Made by a program: the position numbers and the translations under genes | Notes under the pieces: generated by a model | Seen by the model: only the letters and a program-made list of their open reading frames with translations | Databases searched by the model: none | Told to the model about the DNA's origin: nothing | Origin: Callorhinus ursinus | Taxonomy: Eukaryota; Chordata; Mammalia; Carnivora; Otariidae | NCBI RefSeq assembly: GCF_003265705.1 | Contig: NW_020313044.1 | Location: forward strand, 6,729,012-6,793,011 | Length of the DNA stretch: 64,000 nt | Direction of reading: 5' to 3' | Part shown: one piece after another, positions 21,975 to 32,939 of the stretch | How positions within the stretch are numbered: position 1 is the first letter of the stretch | How the letters are laid out: the number at the start of each line of letters is the position of its first letter

Positions 21975-22065
21975 CAGGCTCCACCCCAGAAGTACTGAAA
22001 TAGAACCTGTAGGACTGGGGCACAGGCATTTATTTTTATCATAAGCAGAGACTCAGAGGTGGTGA
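21975..22065 (+). repeat. MER5A-like hAT element, right part
   Basis: 'caggctccaccccagaagta', 'tgaaatagaacctgtaggac' and 'tggggcacaggcatttattt' continue the MER5A-like element after the SINE. Confidence 0.6.
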
Positions 22066-22836
22066 GAAGTTTAAGCTAATTCCATTTTTTAAAGCTCCTA
22101 GCATATGAAATTGAAGAAATGCCACAAATCTCTGATGTGGGACCCTGAGACAAAGGACGCCCCAGTCCCTTGCCTCCTACTTCATTATCTTCCTACACCT
22201 AACCCCCATAACACATTCCTCAGGGACATCTTATAGGTCTCCAGGTGCTCATCTGCAAATGCACATTTGGACTTGCTGTGTAGTTGTCTGACCTCAGTAT
22301 ACAGAGGAAACTGAGGCTCAGAAGGTTAGAAAGAGAGAGGTAGCTGTATATGTATCTGTATTTCTGTCTCTGTCTGTCATTAATAGGATCACAACATTTT
22401 TATGGCTAAAAGGATTTTCGAGATCATGTGTCCATTTGCTCATTTTCCAATTGAGAAGAGCATGCTGAGGATGCAGTGTGCCTAATAAATACTTACTGAA
22501 TTGGAAACTGCCCTTGTGCAGGTGCTTAATATGCCCTGTCTCTGTAGGACTGATTATAGATGGAACAGCCTCCCAGAATGTTTCTCACAGTTTAGGTTAC
22601 AAGTTCTCCTCATTACAACACTGCAGAATGTTTTTAGCAGAATCATTTCTGCTTGACACCTGTCAGATGGTGGTGTGAGGTGATAGAGCCCAGGTACTCT
22701 TCGATGGAGCCGAATTCTAAGTAGGTGTCATTAACCCTCTTTTTTGAAGAGAATGATCGTATCCGTCATGAGTTAACAGCATAAATGGAGTCAAAGGTGG
22801 GAATTTTGCAATTTTTATGCTGCACTGCTTCACATT
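22066..22836. other. No gene; scraps of MIR and L2 at most
   Basis: 22299-22330 ('acagaggaaactgaggctca') is a short antisense MIR core match. 22474-22502 ('gtgcctaataaatacttact') resembles a sense L2 end. Nothing else assigned. Confidence 0.4.
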
Positions 22837-22855
22837 ATTATTATTATTCTTGTCT
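22837..22855 (+). repeat. (ATT)n short microsatellite
   Basis: About five to six ATT units. Confidence 0.75.
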
Positions 22856-22923
22856 GATTTCATCTGTGTTGCCTACTAGTAAGTAATGTCCACTTCTTAT
22901 CCCTTATTCTGTGAGATATTCTT

Positions 22924-23126
22924 TTCTTTTCTTTTTTTTTTTAAGATTTATTTATTTGACAGAGAGAAACACAGTGAGAGAGGGAACACAAGCAGGGGCA
23001 GTGGGAGAGGGAGAAGCAGGCTTCCTGCCGAGCAGGGAGCCCGATGCGGGGCTCGATCCCAGGACCCTCGGACCATGACCTGAGCCAAAGGCAGACGCTT
23101 AACGACTGAGCCACCCAGGTGCCCCA
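22924..23126 (-). mobile_element. Can-SINE (antisense) with TSD
   Basis: T-rich tail, 'aagatttatttatttgacag', GA tract, 'cttcctgccgagcagggagc', 'ctgagccacccaggtgcccc'. TSD ctgtgagatattctt (22909-22923) and ctgtgagattttctt (23127-23141), one mismatch. Confidence 0.95.
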
Positions 23127-23159
23127 CTGTGAGATTTTCTTACTCCTGTCTCTAGAAGA

Positions 23160-23372
23160 GTGATCAGATGGGGGCTATGTGCCCCCTGGGGGACATTTGG
23201 CAGTGCCTGGAGACATTTTTGGTTGTCATAATGGAGGTGGGATGCTGTTTTTAGCATCTAGTGAGTAGAGGCCGGGGATGCTGCTCAGTGTCCTGCATTG
23301 CATAGGACAGCCCCCAATGACAAAGCATGATCCAACATTAGATGTCAATAGTGCCAAGGTTGAGAAATCTCA
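23160..23372 (+). mobile_element. MER20: MER20-like hAT element with 8-bp TSD
   Basis: The body reads 'ctgggggacatttggcagtg', 'cctggagacatttttggttg', 'gcatctagtgagtagaggcc', 'tgtcaatagtgccaaggttg' and ends 'gagaaatctca'. At about 213 bp it is close to my recollection of the full family length. The flanks ctctagaa (23152-23159) and ttctagaa (23373-23380) form an 8-bp TSD with one mismatch, as expected for a hAT insertion. Confidence 0.85.
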
Positions 23373-23385
23373 TTCTAGAACCATG

Positions 23386-24204
23386 ATTCTTAATCTGGAT
23401 ATAGTATTTGACAGTCTAGGAGTCTATGGGTGGACTTTAAAGAATTTGTGGACCCCCGAAATTTTATGCAAAAATGTGTGTATGTGCATTGTCTATAGGA
23501 GAAGGTCTATGATTCCCATCAGATTTTCAAATCCCTCAAAGATGACAAATCACAAAACTTCTGTCCCTGTCATTTTTCATACCAAGAATGTTTTCCCCTC
23601 TGCCTTTTTTGCAACCATGCCTCTTACCTTCATTGAAAACTTATTTAGCATTGTTCTGTAAATGTGTCCAGGGTGAATATTTGCCCTGAGATACTTGCGG
23701 CATGCCAGACCTAATTATTAATAACATCCCCTTTCACTCTCAAATGTATCAGGTCCTAGTTTGGATGGTAAGTTAGAAGGTTGCTAGTCAGATGTAGTGC
23801 ATCCATTTCAAGTCTCTCCATGATTTCAGGAATTTCTCACTGCTGAGGCATAAACTCTGTGTTTTAAAAAAATTCACGAGTAAAAAATACACAAATATAC
23901 AGAACCCCTTCATTGCTAACTACCACCTCAGGCTATGTAATCCTTTGGGGTATAGAAGGAGGAAAGACTGTATGACAAGTGCCACAATTACACTAAATAT
24001 TTTACTCAGAATATCTTTATATACTAAAAACAGATAACATTTAGAAATCTCATTATGGATACAAAACACTTGCCAAATTAGGGTGTGTTCTCATCACAAT
24101 CTGTGGCCTATATAGCTAAAAAACCTCTAAGAAATTCAAAATCTGCCTAAAGTTTAGTCCCAAGAGAGGCTCATTTTATGTAATTTGTTCTTGTTATAAG
24201 GCTA
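23386..24204. other. No gene or assignable repeat
   Basis: A 127-codon + strand frame starts in the MER20 element (23278-23661) and has no gene features. The rest is unassigned AT-rich sequence. Confidence 0.4.
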
Positions 24205-24211
24205 GTTATTA

Positions 24212-24241
24212 GTGTGTGTGTGTGTATTTATATGTGTGTGT
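24212..24241 (+). repeat. (TG)n interrupted microsatellite
   Basis: TG units split by 'tatttatatg'. Confidence 0.85.
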
Positions 24242-24257
24242 TACATATTTATCTAGA

Positions 24258-24374
24258 AATTGCTTCTGGACAAGTCACTTAACATTTTTCTGAATCCAAG
24301 AAAATAATTCTGTAAGATGAGGTAGTTGGAATAAATTTTCTCTTTATAGTCTCTTCCAGTCTAGGGTTCCATGT
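24258..24374 (+). repeat. MIR-related fragment (sense)
   Basis: 'gacaagtcacttaacatttt', 'ctgtaagatgaggtagttgg', 'tcttccagtctagggttcc' follow a MIR-family 3' variant ('gggttggactagatgac ... cttccagctctaaaattc'). Confidence 0.5.
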
Positions 24375-24375
24375 C

Positions 24376-24441
24376 TGTCATTTACTCATTCATTCATTCA
24401 CTCATTCATTCATTCACTCATTCATTCATTCACTCATTCAT
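24376..24441 (+). repeat. (TCAT)n array with period-16 order
   Basis: TCAT units with regularly spaced 'ac' interruptions give a higher-order 16-bp unit, 'actcattcattcattc', repeated about three times. Confidence 0.9.
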
Positions 24442-24530
24442 CTCTCCAAAGCAATTGAACAGGTACAGCCAGGTCCTGTGCATGGCCCTGCAGGTACAGA
24501 AATAAGAATTGAAATGTTAGACCTCAAAAA
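24442..24530 (-). repeat. L2-like fragment (antisense)
   Basis: 'ggtacagccaggtcctgtgc' and 'atggccctgcaggtacagaa' match antisense L2 right after its tail-like TTCA repeat. Confidence 0.5.
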
Positions 24531-25979
24531 TACAAGGGCCCAGTATGAAAGAGGACAAGTCCATATCCAGGGTGCTATGGGAGTGTGGAGGTGAGCCCCC
24601 TAGCACACCTAGGTGGGGGAAAGGTGATGCAGACAAGGAGAGGAAAATGTGTTCTTTTACCATTTGAATATAATTCAGTAATGAATTCCTATGGAAAGGC
24701 CAGAGCTCCTCCAGTAGATTGTCAGCCTCTTTTGGGCAGGAAATCACCTCTTCCCTTTGAATCTCTGGTTTAAGACTGCCTAATTCCTTTCGTTCTTTGA
24801 TTTACTTTGCTCCTTAACTGAAAACTTCTCTAGAGACCCTCTTTCATTCATTTACTTATTAATTTTTAAAAAATGTTTATCGTGTACTGAACTGAATCGA
24901 GACCTCAAACCAGTCTTCAGGGAGGATAGCCCCAGTATTTTATCTGATCTATCTCATCACCCCCCTTCTGCTGTGGCAGCCCCTGTGGCAGCGGCTTCAG
25001 CTCTGTATCTCTGCATACTTGTTCTCTGCCCTTGCCTTCTCCTGCTCTTTTGTGATAGGCTCTTCCCTCTGACATGAATACTTGACAAGTCAGCAGATCT
25101 CTGCTCCAGGAGCATCGGGACCAACCGGAAAGGAATGAGTTTTCAGAGAACAGTTGCCTCTGGAGAGGCTATGTGGCCGAGGGTAGGAGGGCATGTTGCT
25201 AAGCTGTCTACTTGCATTTCATCCCCACCTCTTGTGAGCATGTCAGGATCTGTCCCTGTGTGGCACCTCTCAGAGTTCATCAGTAACTGCTGGGAGAGCC
25301 ATTTTCTTGCCCTCTGTCTTCTACCTCCTTGAAGCTCTTTCTCTCCATGCGCTCCCTTCAATTGAATTATGTGTAGTAAACAGGTATGATGCAGTTGGAT
25401 GGGCTTGATTTAGTTTGGTAGTACATACTGATTTCATGCAACTCAGATTTTTATGAAATCCGGTCCTATATTTAAAAGAGAAAATTTAAAAAGATCTGTT
25501 AGAAGATTGCATTTCTAAACCCTTTGTTCTCAAATACTTGATTCCCTACGGTCACTTTTGGAAACAAAATGATTTCATAAGAACACAACAAATTAATGGC
25601 CCCAAATCAAGTTTAAGCCTCTCTCCTGCTTTTGAATCCAAGCATTTTGGGTGCAGTGATTATATGTAGGTAAGGCTGTAGTGGCACTTTTAAGCTTATG
25701 CACCTGCGATTCTTGAATCTAAGCCACTGCTGCTGAGTTTTCATCAAAAAGGACACGCTAAAAAGAAGGGTTAGAAACAGATTTTTACTTCACAGTTCTT
25801 AATTTCTCTCTGCCCTAGTGAGTGTACTTGAATGAGATTGAGAGCTGGTGGGCAACACTGAATGCACACTGTAGTGCATTGGCTTTCAGAATGCCAGGCA
25901 CAGCCATGTGCATGACTCTAGAGATTACCAGAGGGAAGTGGAGCAAATGACATTTTATTGTACTAGTCTCTGAAAAATA
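24531..25979. other. No gene or assignable repeat
   Basis: Unique-looking. 24868-24900 ('aaaatgtttatcgtgtactg') is at best a trace of L2. No supported frame. Confidence 0.4.
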
Positions 25980-26210
25980 AAGAAGGACTTATTAACATGT
26001 AACTACACAGTCATGACCTATTTATGCTCTGTAGAATACGTAATTAGAGCCACACTGACTGTATAATTTATTGCTCGTAGGCACAGTTAAGACTGTTCAG
26101 ATAACCATGTACTGTAATTATGTAGTAATTACTATTCTTTGAGTAAAAGTAGTAACCAATAAAGTGAAAACTGGCAAGTAATTGCTTTATAATTATTTTA
26201 GGATAGGAAT
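25980..26210. other. AT-rich single-copy block, possible conserved non-coding element
   Basis: No repeat resemblance. Several TAATTA- and GTAATTAC-like homeodomain core motifs and one CCAAT motif ('aaccaataaa') lie within about 230 bp. Motif presence alone is weak evidence. Confidence 0.2.
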
Positions 26211-27695
26211 TGTTCCAAAGAAAACAACTGGAGATAAACAGATGAATCTTTCATTTGGTAGGCAATGCTAGCTAGTTATCAGAAGCCTTGCAGTCATATC
26301 AAGACAAATTCCATGCTATTTTGATGTATTATTTATTTATTTTTACTTTAAGCAGTCTGGGCAGAATGGTCTCCATAGAACACACCCTACTTCTGGCTCT
26401 TTTAGTGGCTGTCATTAGTAGCTGCTTTCAAAACTGGGTGCAAGCTAATTCAGAACAGAACAAAACCTCATTTTTTCCCCCTGCATCTCACTTACTTGTT
26501 TCCGTGATGAAAAGTTGTCATTACCACAAACACGGCAGTGAATTTACCAGTCCTAGGAGCTTTTCCATTTGCTGTTTTTAACAGTTCCTGGGACAACTCT
26601 GTTTATACCCAAACTTCCTTGTTGTGAGAGAGTTTAGAAGACTTCCCTTGGAGACATTTTGATTTGCTATAGCTCCTAATTTATTTGGTACTGGAGGGAG
26701 TGGGAAAGAGAAAGATAATTTACTCAAGCAGGTCATCCAAATTGTCTTACATTTTCCCAATGTGCACTTTATTTATTTGATATTTACTTATTTATTTAAT
26801 CCCTATTTCTAATTAGATCAATAGGGAACTTTTTAAAAAGTTCTCTAGTTGGTGGAAAAAAATAAAAAAGGAAAGAAAGAGAAAGACAGTTGTAAACTAA
26901 TTAAGTCCATGCCAGGTGAACATTTCTTTCCTCACTTGTTTCCTATTCCCATTTGAAATGCAGGTGATACAAACTGCATGCATCTTCAGGAACAATACCA
27001 ATAAGGATCAATATTCGTTATTAGTTGCTTGAGATTAGTCTATTCTGTTATTTCCTTGAAAAATCCTTGTGTTGCAGGTAATGTAAAAGGCAGAGGGATG
27101 TGAATAGCAATCAGACTGTGGAGTTTCTCAGGATATAAATAAATGTGTTCATCTGCATCAAGTTAGAGTCAAGAGACAACCCAGTAAAGGATTAGAGTCT
27201 GTAGAGCAGTTAAAGCATATTAGACATCTTCTTTTTTAAAATTTCATTTATGTATTTGCTATTTGTTATGAAGACAAAAGCACATCTGTATATACCAAGT
27301 TGAAACAATTCTCAGATTTAAGTAAAAAAGACTGGTGAAGAAATGTATGAGTATTATCCTGCCACTGGTATAAAAATAATGGGCTATTGATCTATGATTG
27401 TTGATAACAAACATTATTGCTAGAATGATACACGAAGTGGTGACAAAGTTTGACGTTGGAAAGGGATCTCGAGATTGGGATAGAAGGAGGTATACTTTTT
27501 AAATTAATGTATGTTGTACATATACAGGTTTTACCTACTCAGAATATATACGTACATACACATACACATGGACATGGATTAGAAGAGTACCTGATAGTAA
27601 TAAATGCTCAGTGAAGATTAGCAATTAATATTTTATGATTAGTCATGTAAAAGCTGGCCTCTGATTGAAACTATGCTAACATCTCCAATTCTGAG
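26211..27695. other. No gene or assignable repeat
   Basis: AT-rich; short T/A low-complexity runs (26325-26350, 26766-26800). The 26288-26581 frame has no support. Confidence 0.4.
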
Positions 27696-29224
27696 TCCCC
27701 TGTCACAGATTTCACTAGTGCTCAGAAGACTCACTTTCAGAGTCTTGTTGAGCTGCAGATCCCAAAGAGGAGTGCAAGGCTATCAAGCGGCCAGACTACC
27801 AGTTTTTGTGCCAGACATTACTTAAGCTAGTCTTCTGTCCCCTAACAGCCCTAGCTCTCATTATTTGCCACAAACAGAGCATGTGGTTGTGAGATATTTC
27901 TGTGAATTCCAGTCACGTCTCTGAGAGCATGAACTAGAAGAGTAAGAAATCTGGAGTTCCTGTACCTGGAGTAAAGACCCAGCTTCACTTGTGGGCAATC
28001 GGTGAGGCTTCAAGATGCTGCTGTACCTGTGGCCCTTTGCTGAGGGAAGAGCATGAAGGAGGTCTTTTTGGTATAACCTCAGGCGTCTCCACTGTGAATC
28101 CAGAGGGAAACCAGTCCTGCCACCCTAGTCACAAGTGACTCAGCAGAGTGCAAACCAGCAGCAGCCGCATGTGGGCTGGCTACCAAGTAGTCACCTAGAG
28201 GTTCCTCAGCACAAGTTTCTTGCCTCATCAGATGGATGGTGGCAATCAGACCTAGTCAGACCCACACTTGCAAGGAGACTTGATTGCTCAGAAAATATAT
28301 AGGGAGAGTGGGTCCTTGGGGTTCTGGCTATATTGTGAAGAATGCTGAGAAGGCCCTTTGGCAGTGTCCACCAGCTCATGGTCTCTGCCTCGTGGAGAAT
28401 TGTCCTCCACTTCACAAGTTTACGCACACATCTGAGCCTGGCAGCAACATCCACCCTGCAGGACTGTGCCACTCTGGCTATGGTTGATCAGAACACAGAT
28501 GGGCAGCTACTTAAACTAACCCTCTCACATTTAGAATCTGATCTTAGAAGCCCTTATCAAGTTGGGCACTTGAACTACAGCCAGGTAAACTCTGGATTTG
28601 AGGGAAAGTGGGGGGCAGGCGGTGTAGGACTGTCAAGAAGGCACATTTGACAAGAGTAAAGGATAAACAGATACTCAAAGGTGAGTGGCCGTGCAGGAGT
28701 GGCCACAGGGGTTCCTGAGGCTTTCTTGTTCCTGGTTCTGTTCTTGGGTTATAGGTCATATGATATTTCTTTGTACCCTTAATATTAAGTCTTAAAACCT
28801 TTTCCTCTTTTTTTGTTTATGTTTTATCAAGAGGATTTCCACTGCTTGCAACCAGGAGAGCCATGACTGAGAGATCTGGCTTTCTGTGACAGACACTGCT
28901 ATGTATGTCTCAGAAGTCATCTTGTGTGCCCGCAAAGGGGGCCACAACTTACAGCCCCACTGTTCTTGCCATAAATCAGCCCCCACCGAGAAAAGTAATC
29001 TATGTCTTTTTCAACACACCCTGGAATCTTTTCAGGTCCTAAATTCTAATACATTTTAACCTCTGTAGTGTAGGGATAATGATGTTACCTCCCCTACTCA
29101 GGAGCTATTGTATAAACCAAAGTGAGAGATTATTATTATGTTTTTTAATCTCTATGTTTTGTAGGCAGTCATAGTAAATAGACTGTGCACCTATATAGGG
29201 CCAGCCTATGACTGATAATTAACA
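27696..29224. other. No gene; less AT-rich unassigned block
   Basis: 27700-28760 has a more even base composition than its surroundings and overlapping short frames on both strands (28206-28650). I see no known domain, poly-A end or repeat consensus. It could be an old repeat that I do not recognise. Confidence 0.35.
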
Positions 29225-29815
29225 TGGAGTAATTATGATGGTAGAATTTTGGCCCCCATGACCTTTGTGTCTGATGTTACACTCCTAAATACTGTGTTAC
29301 CTGGCAAAGGGAATTTGCAGCGACATTAAAGTTATTAATCAGTTAACCTTAAAATAAGTAGGTTATTATGGATTATCCAGGTGGGCCCAATTACACGAGC
29401 TCTTAAACATAGAAGAGAAAGGCAGACACAGGGCTCTGAGAAGGACTCCCAGCAGCATTGTGGCTGCATGGAGCACGAAAGGGGAGAAGGAATGCCGGTG
29501 GTGTCGAGGAGCAGAGTGTGGCCCCAGCTCACAGCCAGTACGGAAATGGGGACCTCAGAGCTATAGCCACAGGGAACTGAATATTCTGCCAACCAGCAGA
29601 ATGAGCTGGGGATTGGATTCTCTCCAGGAGAGTGGATATAAGAACTCAGTGCAGTCAGTACTTTGACTTTGGTTTTGTGAGACCCTGAGTAGAGAACGTA
29701 GTTGAGCCATGCTCTGCCTGGACTCCTGTCCCATGCAAACAGGGAGATAAGTGGCCGGCCGTTGTAAGTTACTGCGTTTCCAGTAATTACTTAGGGCAGT
29801 GATAGAAACTACTAC
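29225..29815 (+). mobile_element. MLT1-like solo LTR (MaLR)
   Basis: 'ggcaaagggaatttgcagcg' , 'ttatggattatccaggtggg', 'cccaattacacgagctctta', 'tattctgccaaccagcagaa', 'ttttgtgagaccctgagtag' and 'gtaagttactgcgtttccag' follow an MLT1-type LTR in order, ending near 'gatagaaactactaca'. No internal viral genes adjoin it. Confidence 0.75.
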
Positions 29816-29819
29816 ACTG

Positions 29820-30005
29820 TGCACTTGGCATGGTGCTAAGGGCTTTCCATTCATTCCACCAGAATCATCAAGGCACCCTAGGAAGGAGAGACTCTTGAGT
29901 CTCTCAGTTACAAATGAGGAAATTATGGCTCAGAGAGGTTAAGTAACTGGTTTAAAATAATAGAGTTCAGTAATTGGCAGAGACAGGATTTGAACCCAGG
30001 TGTAC
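29820..30005 (-). repeat. MIR (antisense)
   Basis: 'gcatggtgctaagggctttc', 'aaatgaggaaattatggctc', 'agagaggttaagtaactggt', 'gcagagacaggatttgaacc' match antisense MIR closely. Confidence 0.85.
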
Positions 30006-30019
30006 CTGCAAGAGGCCGA

Positions 30020-30360
30020 AAGCCAGCTTGTTCACCAAATGGGATGTTAAACTTTAGCAATCTGGAATTGAGAGCTGCCCCACCATCCTGGAAGATACGT
30101 TCCCAGGGACCATTATGCCAGGTATATAGCTCATATAACCTTCTCTCTGCTTGCTTGTTGGGGAGAGAAGAGGAGCCGAACGGCAGCTGTGCACCAGCAG
30201 GACGCGCCCTGGCTGCCCCACAGGGCCCATTTAGCTTCAGTCAGTCCATGGCAGGAACTCATCTGGGGCCCAGGGCCCGCCCTGCCTGGCAACCTGAGCA
30301 CCGTGTCATAGTCAAGGCTCTGAAGCATGAAATGGGGTTTTGTGCTGAGGCCTGAGGGAC
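30020..30360. other. Locally GC-rich unique segment
   Basis: GC and CpG rise around 30170-30300 ('gaggagccgaacggcagctg', 'gcaggacgcgccctggctgc'). The CpG number is too low to call a CpG island by eye. Short frames exist on both strands without support. Confidence 0.3.
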
Positions 30361-31011
30361 ACGGTGCATTGAGTTTGGTTTGGCTATTTTCCCCCCTACT
30401 GTTTGTTTTTAAAGATGAAATAAGGGCAGGCATGAAAAAGGTCTCTCAGGTCCTCTGTATGATATGGCAGCCAGTGGTACAGACAGGAATACAAATCAGG
30501 GGAAGGAAGATAGGGCAGTTCTCTGAATTCTAGCAGTAGTCAACACAGTCATTCCTGTTATTATTACCATGCCATTATGATATGATTATTTCAGGGGCGT
30601 GGAGAAGAGCTCCCTGCCTCCAAACTGACTAGAGCCACAATTAAGGGATCTTTCCATTCCTTTGGTTTAAGATTAATGTCCTGTAAAATGTTTTCTTACT
30701 TTTTCCATCCATCCCCTGACACCTCCAGAATGCACATTGTTAGAAGACAATAGCAAGTAGCTTAAAAGATGTTAGGAGTTTTCATTCAACCTAAATCCAA
30801 TACCCCTGGTAAAAGGCATTTGTTTTTCATACTCTAATGAAACATTTCGCATGTAGAAAATTCATACCCCTGGGGGGTGTGTGACATAATTTAGGCGATT
30901 CACCAATGAACATATGATTTTAATTGTTATGTATTTTTAATATGAATTATAAGAAAACATACATAGCCTGTTAAGTGCATGATTTCTAACAAGACTAAGT
31001 TGGTAGTAGTT
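30361..31011. other. No gene or assignable repeat
   Basis: Nothing recognised. Confidence 0.4.
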
Positions 31012-31027
31012 AAAAATAGTGTGTCCA

Positions 31028-31326
31028 CTCTGAAACAAATAATACAATATATGTTAAAAACAAAAAGAAGAAGAAGATAGCAGGAGGGGAAGAATGAAGG
31101 GGGGGAAATTGGAGGGGGAGACGAACCATGAGAGACGATGGACTCTGAGAAACAAACTGAGGGTTCTAGAGGGGAGGGGGGTGGGGGGACGGGTTAGCCT
31201 GGTGATGGGTATTAAAGAGGGCACGTTCTGCGTGGAGCACTGGGTGTTATGCACAAACAATGAATCATGGAACACTACATCACAAACTAATGATGTATGG
31301 TGATTAACATAACAATAAAAAATTTA
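31028..31326 (+). mobile_element. L1 3' end, 5'-truncated, with TSD
   Basis: Starts 'ctctgaaacaaataatacaa', passes 'agcaggaggggaagaatgaa' and the G-rich tract (31171-31193), then 'gggcacgttctgcgtggagc' and the end 'gattaacataacaataaaaa'. TSD aaaaatagtgtgtcca at 31012-31027 and 31327-31342, perfect. Probably one of the youngest insertions in the window. Confidence 0.95.
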
Positions 31327-31342
31327 AAAAATAGTGTGTCCA

Positions 31343-31830
31343 TTGAAAAGAAAATACTAAATAGATAATTATATAAATTATATATAGGGAGTACAAAGAT
31401 AGGGAGATAATATGAAGGCAGTTTGTGGGTGATGGATATTTGGGAATCTCTGCTTTAGTGTGACTTCTCAGTACATTAGGTTAGTTCCAAAGAGGGTGCT
31501 AGAAGACAAGAGAGAAAAAGACCCTGGTCCCCTGAGGAATAAAATGATGATGGGGTGGCAATGTCAGGGCTGCCAGGAGCCACAGTAGAGGGTATAAAAA
31601 GCCCCTGACAGAGAAATTTGAGGTCATTCCTGTCTGATGTGGGTGCCCTCAAATTTTCTCTTAGTTCTCTTAGTTCTACCCAGACTGAAGGAAAAATGAT
31701 TGTGATTCTTACTGGCCTAAGAGAGTAACTATGGCTTCCAGAATTGCTTTCCCTGCAAACAGGGTGTGCACTGAGAGATTCACTTACTTACTTAGCGGTG
31801 GCAGAATTTACTTTGGCTCCATTTGATAGA
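31343..31830. other. No gene or assignable repeat
   Basis: Nothing recognised. Confidence 0.4.
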
Positions 31831-31834
31831 ACAA

Positions 31835-31975
31835 TAGTCTTCACAAAATCTTGGTGCCAGAAGGGACCTGACCAACCTCCTCACTTTACAGACAAGAAAG
31901 CTGGAACAAGGAGAAGTAAAGGAATTCTTCAGGGCCTCACAGAGAGCTGATATCAAAGCTCAGACCACTGTGCGT
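31835..31975 (-). repeat. MIR-related fragment (antisense)
   Basis: 'ccagaagggacctgaccaac', 'ctcctcactttacagacaag' and 'gggcctcacagagagctgat' resemble a MIR-family antisense pattern. Confidence 0.5.
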
Positions 31976-32318
31976 GCCTTGTGACACCTCCTCAAATGTT
32001 CTAACCCTGATTTTGATGTTGACACAGACAGAAAAAGAATTAAGCCTCAGACCCTGCATTAATATTTGGTGGAGAAGAAACTCAGAGAAGAGTTCCAAAC
32101 CTCGGCTTCTTTTCTGCCAGTCTAATGCTTTAGCTTTAACGCTGCCCCCTCTTATGTTCCATTAGTTAGTCTTAAGAACCATTGTAACATGCTACAGATT
32201 TTAAATTTTTAAATAGTTGAATGGCCACTCATAGAGAATGTGCTCAGAGTAGGCAGCTGCTCTCCCTGCAACCCCCTTACTTGGATTTCTGCATTTCTTC
32301 CCTAGTAAAACTTTGTTT
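31976..32318. other. No gene or assignable repeat
   Basis: 'agaagaaactcagagaagag' (32073 on) may be a second antisense MIR scrap. Nothing else. Confidence 0.35.
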
Positions 32319-32331
32319 AAAGGGTGTTTGA

Positions 32332-32527
32332 AGGATGCCTGAGTGGCTCAGTTGGTTAAATGTCTGCCTTCGGCTCACGTCTTGATTCTGGGATCCTGGG
32401 ATCGAGTCCCGCATCAGGCTCCTTGCTCAGTGGGGAGCCTGCTTCTCCCTCTGCCCCCTGCTCATGCTCTCTTTTGCACCTCTGTCTCTCTCTCTCTGAA
32501 GTAAATAAATAAAATCTTAAAAAAAAT
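32332..32527 (+). mobile_element. Can-SINE with TSD
   Basis: 'aggatgcctgagtggctcag' head, B-box-like gggatcgagtccc, 'gggagcctgcttctccctct', CT tract, 'aaataaataaaatcttaaaa' tail. TSD aaagggtgtttga (32319-32331) and aaaggatgtttga (32528-32540), one mismatch. Confidence 0.93.
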
Positions 32528-32730
32528 AAAGGATGTTTGATATCATATCTGGCAGGAGGTTTTAAAAACTCTGTGAGCCAAGGAATCTGAATTAGTGTGT
32601 GAGTCCTGTTGGAAATAACAGTCTTTCTGCTGTACTTCTCCCACAGTTGCCTTTCCCATATATTAAGAGGCTTGGGATTCTGTAGCTTGTAGGATCAGTT
32701 GTTTATAAAGGAAAGAATCTGCAGTTAATC

Positions 32731-32923
32731 TGGGGCACCTGGGGGGCTCAGTCGGCTAAGCCTCTGCCTTCGGCTCAGGTCGTGATCCCAGGGTTCTGGG
32801 ATGGAGTCCCATGTTGGGCTCCCTGCTCAACGGGGAGCCTGCTTCTCCCTCTGCCACCACCCCTCCCCCCACTCGTGCTTTCTCTCTCTCTGTCAAATAA
32901 ATAAATAAAATCTTAAAAAAAAG
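32731..32923 (+). mobile_element. Can-SINE with TSD
   Basis: 'tggggcacctggggggctca' head, 'cttcggctcaggtcgtgatc', 'gggctccctgctcaacgggg', CT tract and 'aaataaataaaatcttaaaa' tail. TSD gaatctgcagttaatc (32715-32730) and gaatctgcagctaatc (32924-32939), one mismatch. Confidence 0.95.
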
Positions 32924-32939
32924 GAATCTGCAGCTAATC

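Noticed and set aside
24376..24441. Regular short repeats as a possible CRISPR-like array
   Set aside because: Simple TCAT slippage array without spacers, in mammalian DNA.
29225..29815. LTR as part of a complete endogenous retrovirus
   Set aside because: No partner LTR in phase and no viral coding region adjoins it; it is a solo LTR.
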